This document shows, piece after piece, positions 8,139 through 17,873 of a DNA stretch of 64,000 bases. The notes under the pieces were generated by a model. It saw nothing but the letters and a program-made list of their open reading frames with translations. It ran no database searches and was not told the origin of the DNA. Numbering within the stretch: the stretch's first letter is position 1; each line of letters opens with the position of its first letter. The position numbers were made by a program, and so were the translations under genes. The stretch is from SKVR01 sp964589855 (GTDB lineage Bacteria > Bacteroidota > Bacteroidia > Bacteroidales > UBA7960), in the NCBI GenBank assembly GCA_964589855.1, contig CAZPVB010000001.1:1-64000 (forward strand). Direction: 5' to 3'.

Positions 8139-11100
8139 TTAGTTAAACATATATCTAAGTCCCAATAACATACGCCAGCGAGAACCCAGGTCACTGATGT
8201 CAAAATCATCCAAACCTGTTTCATCATTACGGTAAGTGAATTCAGGAGTAGTACCATCGTCAGCATACCCTTCGAACTGGTAAAGATAGTAGTAAGCAAA
8301 AGCTCCGGGTATGGAGTAGCGGGTACCCCATTCATTGTTGAGCATGTTACCAAAGTTAGCAATATCAAGAGATACCTGGAAACGGTGTCTTTGACCACCC
8401 ACGGTTAGTCCAAAATCCTGGCGGATAGCAACATCAAAAATATGAGAGAAAGGACCAAAAGAAGCATTTTTCTCTGCATATCCACCCCTGTTTTCAGTTA
8501 GATAAGGATCGTCCTCTATAAAACTATTCAGATTATTCCATTGCTGTGCTGCGGTTACAGTATTACCGTTCACTTCATAATCAACAAGGTTGATGTCATT
8601 TTGGCTATCAGGGATGTAGATCAAACTTCTGTTTGCGGAAGTACTTCCGGTTTCATTGTTTAAGTTTCTTGCGCTACCTCCTGCAATGATGTAAGAATAA
8701 GGATTCCCGGACTGACCGTTGTAAAACATTGAAATGGTTGTCTTGTTATTGGCATCCTGTGTCCAGTTAAAAGAATAAGACAACGAACTGATTACCCTAT
8801 GTCCTGATGCGAAGTCAGACCTTCCGAGTTCAGGATTGTTTCTGCCATTAATACTTACCTGCCCTCTCCATTGCGATGAGTTTTGTGAAGAAGTACCTTC
8901 ACTTAGTGCATAAGCATCACTGTAAGCATAAGCTAAAGTAGCGCGTAAACCAAAATCAAAGTTTTTTGCCAGGGCTGCTGAAAGTGAATAAGTATATCCT
9001 TCGGAGGTGTTACTGGCCAGGTAAACAGCAGAATAGGTAGGATCGATATCTTCACCGACAAAAACCGTTCTGTTATCGGGACTACCCGTCCAGGTGAAAT
9101 CAACTGTGGGATCAGAATTGATGTTTGTGTACAAAACATTATTAAGCGTTTTAGAATATAACCCTTCTAAAGTTCCATCGATACCAAGAGGAAGTTGGAA
9201 GTCAAACCCAAGGTTGGTTCTGAAAACCTGTGGATATTTAAAATCTTTTACGAAAAGGTCCATTTGTCCGGAGGGGACTGTAAAATTAGGATTGGTGGGT
9301 TGATTGTCCCAGTCGGGATTAAAGAAAACATCCCCATCAATATCAGAATTACGCACCTGACCCTGTGTAAGACCATTGTTGTTGAACATAGCACCAGGCC
9401 ATACAAACGGGATGCGGCTGGTAAAAATACCTGCACCACCGCGCAATATGGTAAGACCATTTCCTTCTACATCGTATGTAAATCCGAGGCGTGGAGAAAG
9501 CATGAGTTGTCCGTCGGGAGCAGCACCTGCCTGGGCATCTTCTGCAATATCATAGCTATTCTGAATCTGCGGCAATGCTGTATCATTGAAATAGGTATCT
9601 TCTTCCGGATCGGAGGTAATGATGGGCACATCCAGTCTCAATCCTGCTGTTAGGGTAAATCTGCGGTTAACTGTCCATTCATCCTGCAAATAAAAACCCA
9701 GTTGCATGGCGTTGAAATCAGAAGCAGCAGCAGAACCATCACCGGTAATATCATCAACCAGTGAATAGTTGCGGGTATAAAAATAAGCGGGGTCGTTATT
9801 CAGGAATTCATCCAAACTGCCAAAACGATAAACACCATAATTCTGTCTTATGAACAGGTTGTAGATGCTGTAAAATTCGTTATGCGTACCTATAGTGATC
9901 TTATGACCACCACGATAAATATTAAAATTATTGGTAATGGTAAAAATATCCTGATCAAGCGCATTGGCAGTAGAAAACTGTTCAGATCCCAATTCAATCT
10001 GTCCACCATTTTCATCGTCAATGAAAACATAAGGGAAGTTTTGCTCCAACGGGTCACGATCGTCGCGAACAGCAGTATAACCAACAATCAGGTTATTGGA
10101 ATAGTCGTTGCCGAAACGGGAATTGAGTTCAAGGGCAGAGGAGTTGGTAGTACTGGGGAAATAAATGCCATTGTTAGAGAATTCAATAGTACGACTATTT
10201 CCGCTGTTTCTGTTAAATTGTTCTGCTTTAGTGTATTGGTGGCGAAGTGTAAGTCTGTTGGTTTCATTGATATTATAATCAATCTTACCGAAGATCTTTA
10301 AACCATCAAGATTCTCACTGGTACTTCCAAAGGTGCCCGGATCGTAATCATAATTGTTGATAAGGTGACTGCGCAAATTCTCAAGATCATTCACTGAAAC
10401 TCTTCCTTCTTCAGAAGTATATGATTCAATTACAAAGGGCTGAGGGGTCTCATCTCTCTGAATCTCTACATTGGCAAAAACAAACATTTTATCTTCTATG
10501 ATGGGACCACCTATGGAAGCACCATAAACACTTTCGGTGAATTCATCTACTGCTTCTCTTTCAACATCCTCTCTGTTTGCCAAAACACCATTGGTTTTTC
10601 CGACAAAATCCTGATTCTGAAGATACGTGTAGGCAGTTCCCTCAAAAGTATTGGTACCAGACTTAGTTACCGCGTTTACACCCCCACCGGCAAAACCACC
10701 AAAAGTAACATCGTAGGGGGAGAGTACGATCTGGTACTGGTCAATGATGTCTGGACTGAAAGGAGAAATACCTGTTTGTCCACCATTGGTGCCTGAGCTT
10801 GCCAGACCAAAAACGTCATTATTAACAGCGCCATCAATATAAATAGCATTGTAACGGTTGTTGGTACCGGCAAAACTAACCCCACCGCCATAGGCACTGG
10901 ATTGTGGTGTCAATCTTAAGAAATCGTTCAGGTTGCGGTTAACAGAAGGCATGGTTTCGATATCCTCTGAAGATATCCTTGTACTGGTACCTGTGTTCTG
11001 CCCCACAGAACCCGCTTTGGCTACTACAGCAACCTCCTGCAATGCAACACCCGCTTCACCGAGGGTAACATCCAGGTTTACAGCAGAACCCAAATTAACA

Positions 11101-11396
11101 AAAATGCCGGTTTCCTCAAAAGTTTCAAAACCAACATAACTAACAGTAACCTTGTAAGGACCACCAACCCGCATACCAGGTATAACAAATTGGCCGTTGG
11201 TACCTGTAGCCGTTCCATAAGTTGTTCCGGAGGGCTCATGCACCGCCATTACAGTTGCTCCCGGAAGTTCATCGCCATTAACATCTACAACCAGACCGGC
11301 CATAGATCCTGTGGTAGAACCTTGGGGAAATGCCGCGAAAGGCATTGCAAGTAAAATGACTACCAGCGTACTTAATAAAATTTTTGTTTTTCTCAT
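8139..11396 (-). CDS. Oar-like TonB-dependent outer-membrane receptor
   Basis: An outer-membrane transporter of 1085 residues. Start is the ATG at 11396; the codon just upstream is GTG. A signal peptide (KILLSTLVVILLAMPFAAFPQ) is followed by a carboxypeptidase-regulatory-like domain (about 25-115, DELPGATVMAVHEPSG), then a TonB plug (about 125-240, with NDFLRLTPQSSAYGGG and DQYQIVLSPYDVTFGGFAGGGVNAVTKSGTN) and a long beta-barrel ending in an aromatic (LRYMFN). The plug wording is that of the Oar/OmpA-related group rather than the SusC group, and there is no SusD next to it, so it is probably not part of the polysaccharide loci. Substrate unknown. Isolated gene with its own promoter and a terminator behind it. 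Confidence 0.9.
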   Translation of the reverse strand: MRKTKILLSTLVVILLAMPFAAFPQGSTTGSMAGLVVDVNGDELPGATVMAVHEPSGTTYGTATGTNGQFVIPGMRVGGPYKVTVSYVGFETFEETGIFVNLGSAVNLDVTLGEAGVALQEVAVVAKAGSVGQNTGTSTRISSEDIETMPSVNRNLNDFLRLTPQSSAYGGGVSFAGTNNRYNAIYIDGAVNNDVFGLASSGTNGGQTGISPFSPDIIDQYQIVLSPYDVTFGGFAGGGVNAVTKSGTNTFEGTAYTYLQNQDFVGKTNGVLANREDVEREAVDEFTESVYGASIGGPIIEDKMFVFANVEIQRDETPQPFVIESYTSEEGRVSVNDLENLRSHLINNYDYDPGTFGSTSENLDGLKIFGKIDYNINETNRLTLRHQYTKAEQFNRNSGNSRTIEFSNNGIYFPSTTNSSALELNSRFGNDYSNNLIVGYTAVRDDRDPLEQNFPYVFIDDENGGQIELGSEQFSTANALDQDIFTITNNFNIYRGGHKITIGTHNEFYSIYNLFIRQNYGVYRFGSLDEFLNNDPAYFYTRNYSLVDDITGDGSAAASDFNAMQLGFYLQDEWTVNRRFTLTAGLRLDVPIITSDPEEDTYFNDTALPQIQNSYDIAEDAQAGAAPDGQLMLSPRLGFTYDVEGNGLTILRGGAGIFTSRIPFVWPGAMFNNNGLTQGQVRNSDIDGDVFFNPDWDNQPTNPNFTVPSGQMDLFVKDFKYPQVFRTNLGFDFQLPLGIDGTLEGLYSKTLNNVLYTNINSDPTVDFTWTGSPDNRTVFVGEDIDPTYSAVYLASNTSEGYTYSLSAALAKNFDFGLRATLAYAYSDAYALSEGTSSQNSSQWRGQVSINGRNNPELGRSDFASGHRVISSLSYSFNWTQDANNKTTISMFYNGQSGNPYSYIIAGGSARNLNNETGSTSANRSLIYIPDSQNDINLVDYEVNGNTVTAAQQWNNLNSFIEDDPYLTENRGGYAEKNASFGPFSHIFDVAIRQDFGLTVGGQRHRFQVSLDIANFGNMLNNEWGTRYSIPGAFAYYYLYQFEGYADDGTTPEFTYRNDETGLDDFDISDLGSRWRMLLGLRYMFN

Positions 11397-11491
11397 CACT
11401 TTAGTTTTGTTTTTAATTGAAATAGTTTTGTTGTTTGTAGATAAATTAATTCTATTCTAAATTGAAAGTAATTGCTCTTTGGTTTGTGGCG

Positions 11492-11499
11492 CAAAATTA
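11492..11499 (-). promoter_or_regulatory. Candidate -7 element of the TonB receptor gene (TAATTTTG)
   Basis: Read on the minus strand this is an exact TAnnTTTG element about 95 bp upstream of the ATG at 11396. A TTG lies a short way upstream but at non-ideal spacing. Confidence 0.45.
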
Positions 11500-12018
11500 A
11501 TTATTCAGAACCAATTTGACTGTTTTCGGATTTTTATCTTTTCCTTATCCCAACATTAATTTAATGTTAAATGACAATAATACATTAATTCGGCATTTAA
11601 CACGCCAGAAAGACAAATCATAAAGTCCTATTTTGCCGCTATTTGCATTTTCACTTCACTCTTATTTTATTTTTATGATTTATTATCATATTGATGCTTA
11701 TTTGATACTAACGGAAGAATTTAATCTTAATTAACTTTAATGGGAGGGATAAAGGAAATTTGATAATAGGAACAGTGGTTTTGCAATCGATGCATCTTCA
11801 TTATGAAACATACTTGCCATTGAACAGTCTGTTTCCTCTATGGCATACCATTTTACACAAGATATAAATGCGGATTTTTTTTCATACCACCCGGTTTGAT
11901 GAAGATGTAAGTCCGGTAACCCTTTGAGGAAAAGTCTAAAAATTCAACCACATTTAAGATTTGGGATTAATCTGGATGCTTTTCAGTCGTCTCTGTTAAA
12001 TGCTTGATAATAATGATG
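11500..12018. other. Intergenic region between TonB receptor promoter and sulfatase remnant
   Basis: About 520 bp, AT-rich near the receptor and less so toward 12000. A minus-strand frame of some 45 codons is open just upstream of a stop at 11737-11739 but lacks recognisable similarity. It may be more decayed sequence adjoining the sulfatase remnant; I cannot support a gene. Confidence 0.35.
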
Positions 12019-12783
12019 TTATTCATCCATTCGGAAAGCTTCCACAAAATATGCACCCCGGGATGTATTGTCCTCCTCTATAAACCAGGTCATAATCTCT
12101 GTATTATCAGGTTCAAGTTTTAGTTCGAACCGTACTTCGGTAGCACCTTTTACAACCTGTTTGGTTTAGGGTTAAAAGTTTCATCAAAAATCTAACCTAT
12201 GCGCAACCTGGCTTTAGCACGCTACGGGGAAATCGAGATATTACAGGCCTTGCACGCAAAACAAAAGTATACGTACCCCGTTCAGCTAACCGTACCATCC
12301 AAAGACCGTTGCTTAGTGGACGTTCCAGCAAGTGTGTCTGATTCCAGGGTAACATACTGAGATCGTTTATTATCCAATATTGACAATCATTGGCACCCGG
12401 AAACCCATTTTATAATAGAGTCCGGTTGCCCCGGGAACGTTCGCATAGTCTTTAAAACCTTCAGGAAGACTATCAGGTATGCCCCACAGACGATATTCGT
12501 CAAACCCAAAGTCGGCACTAAAAGTATCCCAATCAGGATATTCTTCTACATGCCATTTGCCGGAAATATCTGTTTTATACCCGTTTTGTTAAAAAAGTTT
12601 TAAAAAAAACAGTTCCCAGTCAATTTATAATCAGGATCACCATAAATGCCATAATGTGGATCCCCTGCTGGTTTCATATCATTGCTTTACCAGCAGTGCT
12701 GGTGGCATAGCCTCCGGTTAACAATTGCACGCGTGATGGTTGGCACAATGGTGTTGACCAACAAATAACCCGCACCTGCCTTC
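12019..12783 (-). pseudogene. Decayed S1-family sulfatase
   Basis: Three frames on the minus strand give consecutive pieces of one sulfatase. Near 12700-12770: STPLCQPSRVQLLTGGYA, the CxPSR formylglycine signature. Near 12430-12590: ISGKWHVEEYPDWDT then DFGFDEYRLWG, the conserved GKWH and GFDEY segments. Near 12220-12330: PLSNGLWMVRLAERGTYTF, the C-terminal subdomain. Near 12019-12160: KGATEVRFELKLEP then MTWFIEEDNTSRGAYFVEAF, the C-terminal strand pair, ending in a TAA at 12019-12021. Stops and frameshifts separate the pieces, the region between GFDEY and the C-terminal part is mostly deleted and the N-terminal metal-site segment is absent. Intact relatives have about 450-550 residues; less than half is left. 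It abuts the stop codon of the beta-helix C gene, so it was probably the distal sulfatase of PUL1. Confidence 0.85.
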
Positions 12784-15700
12784 CTATTCCTTAATGAATT
12801 TTGCTGTCATAAATCCTTTCCGGGTGGTAATCTTTAAAATGAATATTCCTTCAGGCAGTTGCGACAAATCAATGCTTCCGTCAAAATGCTTTTCATTTGT
12901 GGTTTGAACCACCTTTCCCTGATTATCAATGCACTCCACCGAAATGACATCAACAGCATCCAAGCCGTCGATCCTGAGAAAATCTGATGCAGGGTTAGGA
13001 TACAGATTAATTTCGGTAAGTTCAGTATAGGTAATATCGGTGGTGGTTCTGGGTTCGAAATCTATGCTCCTGATCACCACTTTGGATGAGAATGGCGCTA
13101 GTTGAAAGGATGCAACCGGAATATTGTCAAGGTCAACATAATCGCCTGTGAGTTCAATGGTAACTTCTTCTGAGGTATCATTCACCCATAACTCTGAAGG
13201 GTCTTCTTCTTCGGGATCGAGAACATAGAAACTCAGTTTGCTGTTATAGTCATCCATATTCTGAATCCAGGTTGCCCAGTCAATATTGTTGGTCATCAAC
13301 CCTTCGTGATCCCAGGGATTCATGTAATAATTGCCATTCACCGTTCCCATTTCATATACATCGGTGCCATTCAGGGAAAATACCCGGTTGTAAACGATAG
13401 AAGCAAACAATACATTCTCTTCCGCATGCATGCCATGAATAGGTCCATCGCCCAACCAGGCAAAATTGGAATACACCAGTTGATTCGAATTGTTCTTGTA
13501 AGAAACATTACCGATAAACGAAATATTATTGCTTCCTGCATTTGCCAGCATACCAGAACCGTTAAAGGCTATGGTATTGTTCTCCGCAATGAGATGGTTG
13601 GAATCATTGTCGAGATAAAGTCCAAACCCCATTCCAGAAGGGGTATTTTCATTGATGCCGTCGGAACCATACCTGTTGCCATAGGTGTACATACCGATGT
13701 TGTTTCGCCAGGTGGAGTTCTTACAATTATGCCCCCAGCAATAGAGTGCACCCACGTCATTCAGGGTTAACCCGGCATAGGTAACCACGTTGTTTTCAAT
13801 GATACTGTTATCGCAATACGCCAGTATGCCGCCATACCCAATGCTATCCAATCTGTTTTGCGCGATAAGGGCGTTGCGGCTGTCCAAAAGGTAAATGCCA
13901 CAGGTGTTGTGTTGCCCGGTTTCGCCATAGGCAAAATTTAATCCCACCCTGTTCAGGTCATTGTGGCTGATGTTTATGTCATCCAGGTTATTACCATAAA
14001 TTCCATTATTGACCAGATCATACATATTATTGGATATGACATTCAAATCACTTCCGTTTAATTTGATGGCTGTTTTATAAACATGTGAAATGGTATTGTT
14101 TTGTATGGTAATGTTTTCACTGGCATTGCTCCCAATATTGATCGCATGTACTGCATGTTTATCAATATGCAGATTCTCAATTACGATATGACTTTCATTG
14201 GCAGGCAGTTCAAACCCGGTATTGTGAACAGAAGCATAAACAGTGGCATTATCAGGATTCTTACCTGCCGGAAACCACAGGTATATTTTGTTTGTGGCAG
14301 CATCAAAAACCCATTCGTTGGCAGCATCCAGATAGGCAAGTTTTCCATCAAGGTAGTATCCAAAATTGGGTTTTATTTCATATTGGGCAGGACTGTTAAA
14401 TACGATCGCTTCATCGGCAAATTCTTCAACAATGCGGTGCTCCCATGTCCAGGCATTGCTTCTGAAGCGTACTGTTGAACCTTCTATCACATCCTGCGGA
14501 TAATCAAGCGGACCGGTTTGAAACCCTGTGTTCAAGTCCTGTTGAATGCTGGTATTGAATAAAAAGCCTTCTTCAAAGTCGGGGTATCTTGCAATATTAA
14601 CCAGAATGGTATCCACATACAATTGTGCCGGTGTACCATGCGGCCAGTTGACAGAATAGATCTGCCCGTCGTGCTGCTGCCAGTTGGTAATCGTTTTCGC
14701 ACCCGTTATTACCGGTTTTTCTCCTTCACCGTAGGATGTAAAAGTGATAGGATTGTTCTGCGAACCAGAAACGGTAACATCTATCTCCCCTTCAAAAACA
14801 TCTCCTGCCCGGAAATAAACTGTTGATCCTGTCAGGAGACCAGGCATAACACTGTTGAGCTGATCAAGGGTTTTCCAGGGTTGATCAGGGGTATCGCCCT
14901 GATTGTTATCATCGCCATCGTTTGACAAATAAATCTCGGGGCCATATATTTCACTCAAGCCAAAACCTACGGGTACAAAATCCAGATCATCAGTCATCAC
15001 AAAACGATCAATGGAAAAACCAGGGGTATTGTAAGCCATGTCCAGGGTGTTCTCACCTGAAAAAACCGGATAAGTCGGCGCGGACAGTTCCACCCACGAC
15101 CAACCATCTGATGTGGAAGGCAAGGTGAACAACTCCCACGCTTCACCATTGATACGGTACCAGAATTTGTTTTCCTTGTCAGACTCACCCTTCACCCTTG
15201 CCCAAAGTTTTTGATCTGATGTGGTACAGGAATTGAAGGAATAGGACAGTATTCCCTGCTGCGGCGTATCATTCTGGTTCACATTGCTGTTTACCTGCAG
15301 GAATTGTCCGCCTGATGTATAGTTGTCGTTTCCAATGGCATAGCAGCAATCGTCATGAACCGATTCCGCTTCCCAGAAAACCATGCTTTCTGCAACACTG
15401 GATGCTAACTGGGTATTGGAAAACACCACATTGCCCGTTTGTCCGGTATCAAAACTGGTTGCCGCAAGTCCGAGTAAAACCATGTTGGAAAGATCCATCT
15501 CTATGCTGCTGATCTGTTCCCACTCCGTTCCGTTCGTTGAATACTCTGTAGTAATCTGATTGCCTGTTCGGGTCATGCGATACCAGGTATTGGTATTCAC
15601 GCTGGCACAGCCAATGCTTTGACTATTGGTTCCTTCTGCAGTTCTTGCCTGAAAGCATGTACCTGTATTGTTTTCGGGTTGGAAAGTTGCGATCAGACCG

Positions 15701-16008
15701 TAAACGGATTCAGGGTCGAGACTCTCACGCACCATCAAACCCGCTTTGGCCCACACACCTGAGTTTTCCATACTTTCCATTTTCGTGGTGATCTGAAAGT
15801 TTCCGCAAACCGCCTGATAAACAAAGAAAAAATCATCAGCCGTGTTCCAGATATCCAGTCCGGATGAATTAATCTCAATCTGATTATCTGTCTCGGAAAA
15901 ATTGCCGGCTACAGTAGACTGATCGCCGATGTGAATACCTGTCCATTGCGCCTGGCAAAATGAAACGACAGTTATTGCTGCTATTGTAAGAATAAGTTTT
16001 TGTACCAT
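12784..16008 (-). CDS. Beta-helix C: large secreted carbohydrate-active candidate with T9SS tail
   Basis: 1074 residues with signal peptide (KLILTIAAITVVSFCQA). About 21-200 resembles a DUF1349/concanavalin-like sandwich (WNTADDFFFVYQ, GVWAKAGLMVRESLDP). About 205-345 is CBM6/35-like (FWEAESVHDD ... SIDRFVMTDDLDF). About 355-900 is a right-handed parallel beta-helix with an N-terminal cap (LYLSNDGDDNNQGDTPDQPW, GDVFEG, ITFTSYGEGEKPVITGA), an IARYPD segment and many N-N turns. The last 75 residues are a T9SS sorting domain (INLYPNPASDFLRIDGL ... IFILKITTRKGFMTAKFIKE), so the protein is exported across the outer membrane. Cap and ARYP segment are shared with beta-helix B1 and B2 and resemble GH141-type proteins, but no family can be fixed by eye. 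Likely extracellular first-cut enzyme. Last intact gene of PUL1. Confidence 0.8.
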   Translation of the reverse strand: MVQKLILTIAAITVVSFCQAQWTGIHIGDQSTVAGNFSETDNQIEINSSGLDIWNTADDFFFVYQAVCGNFQITTKMESMENSGVWAKAGLMVRESLDPESVYGLIATFQPENNTGTCFQARTAEGTNSQSIGCASVNTNTWYRMTRTGNQITTEYSTNGTEWEQISSIEMDLSNMVLLGLAATSFDTGQTGNVVFSNTQLASSVAESMVFWEAESVHDDCCYAIGNDNYTSGGQFLQVNSNVNQNDTPQQGILSYSFNSCTTSDQKLWARVKGESDKENKFWYRINGEAWELFTLPSTSDGWSWVELSAPTYPVFSGENTLDMAYNTPGFSIDRFVMTDDLDFVPVGFGLSEIYGPEIYLSNDGDDNNQGDTPDQPWKTLDQLNSVMPGLLTGSTVYFRAGDVFEGEIDVTVSGSQNNPITFTSYGEGEKPVITGAKTITNWQQHDGQIYSVNWPHGTPAQLYVDTILVNIARYPDFEEGFLFNTSIQQDLNTGFQTGPLDYPQDVIEGSTVRFRSNAWTWEHRIVEEFADEAIVFNSPAQYEIKPNFGYYLDGKLAYLDAANEWVFDAATNKIYLWFPAGKNPDNATVYASVHNTGFELPANESHIVIENLHIDKHAVHAINIGSNASENITIQNNTISHVYKTAIKLNGSDLNVISNNMYDLVNNGIYGNNLDDINISHNDLNRVGLNFAYGETGQHNTCGIYLLDSRNALIAQNRLDSIGYGGILAYCDNSIIENNVVTYAGLTLNDVGALYCWGHNCKNSTWRNNIGMYTYGNRYGSDGINENTPSGMGFGLYLDNDSNHLIAENNTIAFNGSGMLANAGSNNISFIGNVSYKNNSNQLVYSNFAWLGDGPIHGMHAEENVLFASIVYNRVFSLNGTDVYEMGTVNGNYYMNPWDHEGLMTNNIDWATWIQNMDDYNSKLSFYVLDPEEEDPSELWVNDTSEEVTIELTGDYVDLDNIPVASFQLAPFSSKVVIRSIDFEPRTTTDITYTELTEINLYPNPASDFLRIDGLDAVDVISVECIDNQGKVVQTTNEKHFDGSIDLSQLPEGIFILKITTRKGFMTAKFIKE

Positions 16009-16084
16009 TTTTCAGTTGTGTTTTCCGGTGAATAATTTTGTCTTTGCAAGAAAGACATAAAAAGTAAGCGTTTTCTTGCTGACA

Positions 16085-17827
16085 TTAATCATTGGTATCG
16101 TGTTTTATGACATATACTCCCAATTCCGGACGGGTGGATATTTCACCTTCAAAGTCAATTTCCACGGGAGTACCTTTTTGTATCTGTTCCTGATGAATTT
16201 CGGCAGCAACCCACGACAAACCGCTCCAGATTGCTTTGTCATAATGCTGAACAAAAGGAATTTCTTTCCCATTTTGTGAGATTTTAAGGCGTAGAATCTC
16301 ATTCAGATGTATTCCGTGTGGTTCTCCACCGCCGGTTGACCGGAAAGGTAGTCCGGTATCCGGATCAAATTGCTGAACAAGGATCAGAAGATTACCGTCA
16401 TCAGGTGCATCAATCTCTGTATGCAGCGTGTGATCATACTGCTGATTCCAGTTTTTTACCAGCAATTCTCTTATCTGCCCTGCTATGATATTGTGATCAC
16501 CTTTACCCATACCAAACTCCTTACCTGCATATTCGCCTGTTCCGACCACCACCATTTGCTCTGGTCCGATTTCTATCTTATCGGCCCGAAGAACAGGTTC
16601 GAATCCTTCATCTGAAAAAAGAATACCCGTTGATGAAAATTTAGATGGTATCAGAGCATCCAGACTGATTTCTGATACTTTCTGCTGTGGGTTGATCAGC
16701 GTAAAAATTTGCCCTTTGGCATTTTCAGCCACGTAACCGTATACATCTCCTTCACCGGGTATGCCGCCAATGGTATTAATCCTGCCATATTCCTGGAATT
16801 CATAGAACAATCTCTGTGCTTTGGCAAACCATTCCGCTTCCGAATTGTCAATCATTTTCAAGTTACCGTAATAGGTATTCATCCATCCGCCCCGGGCAAG
16901 AGAGAGCAACAATGCTGCTTTCCAACCGGATTTTCCACGGTGGTAGCACGTACCGGTATTTCCAACCATAAACGCACAATTGTCGATATTTTTGAGTGGA
17001 ACTCCGTTGAGTTCATACTGCCGCACCATGTGGTCGGTATAGTGGTCTTTTGATCGCCAGAAATTATTAAAAGGAATATCAGAAAAGCGCGGATCACCGC
17101 AATAAAGTGAATCGAAGACCTCAAGCCAACGAAGGTCAATGGTTTGATTCACAGGAAGTGATGTATTGGTATATTCACCACCATATCCGTTGTAGGCAAG
17201 AAACAGGACATCCGGATTTTTATATCTGAATGTTTTAAATGCACTTACCAGCGCACGGATGTTGTTTTCACGAATCTCTTCGCGCGTATGGGTTTTTTCC
17301 ACCGCCGGTGTGGCAGCATCAAAATCTGCAAAGTCGAACTTGATCATTTTGAATCCCTGATTCACCAAAAGTTGCAGTGAATGCATGAAGTGGGCAAGAT
17401 AACCGCCATCAAACAGGCAGAAAGATCTCCCGTGGGTAGCCAGTGAATCTTTCCATTCAGGAATAACATCCAGAAACCAATACTCCTCACCTGCCACAAG
17501 GAAATTGGTGGATACCCATATGCCTGGTTTTACGTTGTATTCTTTGCATTTTTCAAGAAATTTCTTCGGTCCGTGATCGGGCCAGTCGGGTTTTCGCCAG
17601 GTGCGGTAGCCGCCATCTTTGGCAAACCAGAAACAATCCATCAGGTAATAATCAAACCGGATACCATGGTCTCTTAACCGGATCATCTCATCAAACTGCT
17701 CCAGGGCGATTTGTTCGGTTAACCTTACATTATCTGATAGCTCATCGTATGCTGCCCAGTTTACATAAACTGATAAAGGTCGTGTGAACCTGTTGCGAAA
17801 AGAATTATTTGGTTTTATAAATTGCAT
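16085..17827 (-). CDS. GH36/GH27-like glycoside hydrolase (alpha-galactosidase clan)
   Basis: 580 residues, no signal peptide, so probably cytosolic. The body is a (beta/alpha)8 barrel of clan D type: FDYYLMDCFWFAKDGGY, then PGIWVSTNF, then MIKFDFADFD with candidate nucleophile D165 in the KFD element, and a later LYCGDPRFSDIPF segment where the family places its acid/base aspartate. The C-terminal part (about 440-580) is a beta-sandwich. Clan D enzymes act on alpha-galactosides with retention, but distant members have other alpha-specificities, so the substrate is open. Gap of 46 bp to the GH29 gene upstream and 76 bp to beta-helix C downstream on the same strand: one transcription unit. Confidence 0.75.
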   Translation of the reverse strand: MQFIKPNNSFRNRFTRPLSVYVNWAAYDELSDNVRLTEQIALEQFDEMIRLRDHGIRFDYYLMDCFWFAKDGGYRTWRKPDWPDHGPKKFLEKCKEYNVKPGIWVSTNFLVAGEEYWFLDVIPEWKDSLATHGRSFCLFDGGYLAHFMHSLQLLVNQGFKMIKFDFADFDAATPAVEKTHTREEIRENNIRALVSAFKTFRYKNPDVLFLAYNGYGGEYTNTSLPVNQTIDLRWLEVFDSLYCGDPRFSDIPFNNFWRSKDHYTDHMVRQYELNGVPLKNIDNCAFMVGNTGTCYHRGKSGWKAALLLSLARGGWMNTYYGNLKMIDNSEAEWFAKAQRLFYEFQEYGRINTIGGIPGEGDVYGYVAENAKGQIFTLINPQQKVSEISLDALIPSKFSSTGILFSDEGFEPVLRADKIEIGPEQMVVVGTGEYAGKEFGMGKGDHNIIAGQIRELLVKNWNQQYDHTLHTEIDAPDDGNLLILVQQFDPDTGLPFRSTGGGEPHGIHLNEILRLKISQNGKEIPFVQHYDKAIWSGLSWVAAEIHQEQIQKGTPVEIDFEGEISTRPELGVYVIKHDTND

Positions 17828-17873
17828 TGTATTTGTTTTCAGAATTTAGTAAAATTGATTTTAAAAATGGTCA

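Noticed and set aside
8933..9653. Open frames of up to 150 codons opposite the TonB receptor gene, and similar ones opposite other large genes (for example 59137-59778)
   Set aside because: They lie antisense to well-supported genes, have no recognisable domains or neighbours and are explained as shadows of the coding strand.
11737..11880. Minus-strand open frame of about 45 codons beside the sulfatase remnant
   Set aside because: No start context and no recognisable motif; could be further decay but cannot be supported.
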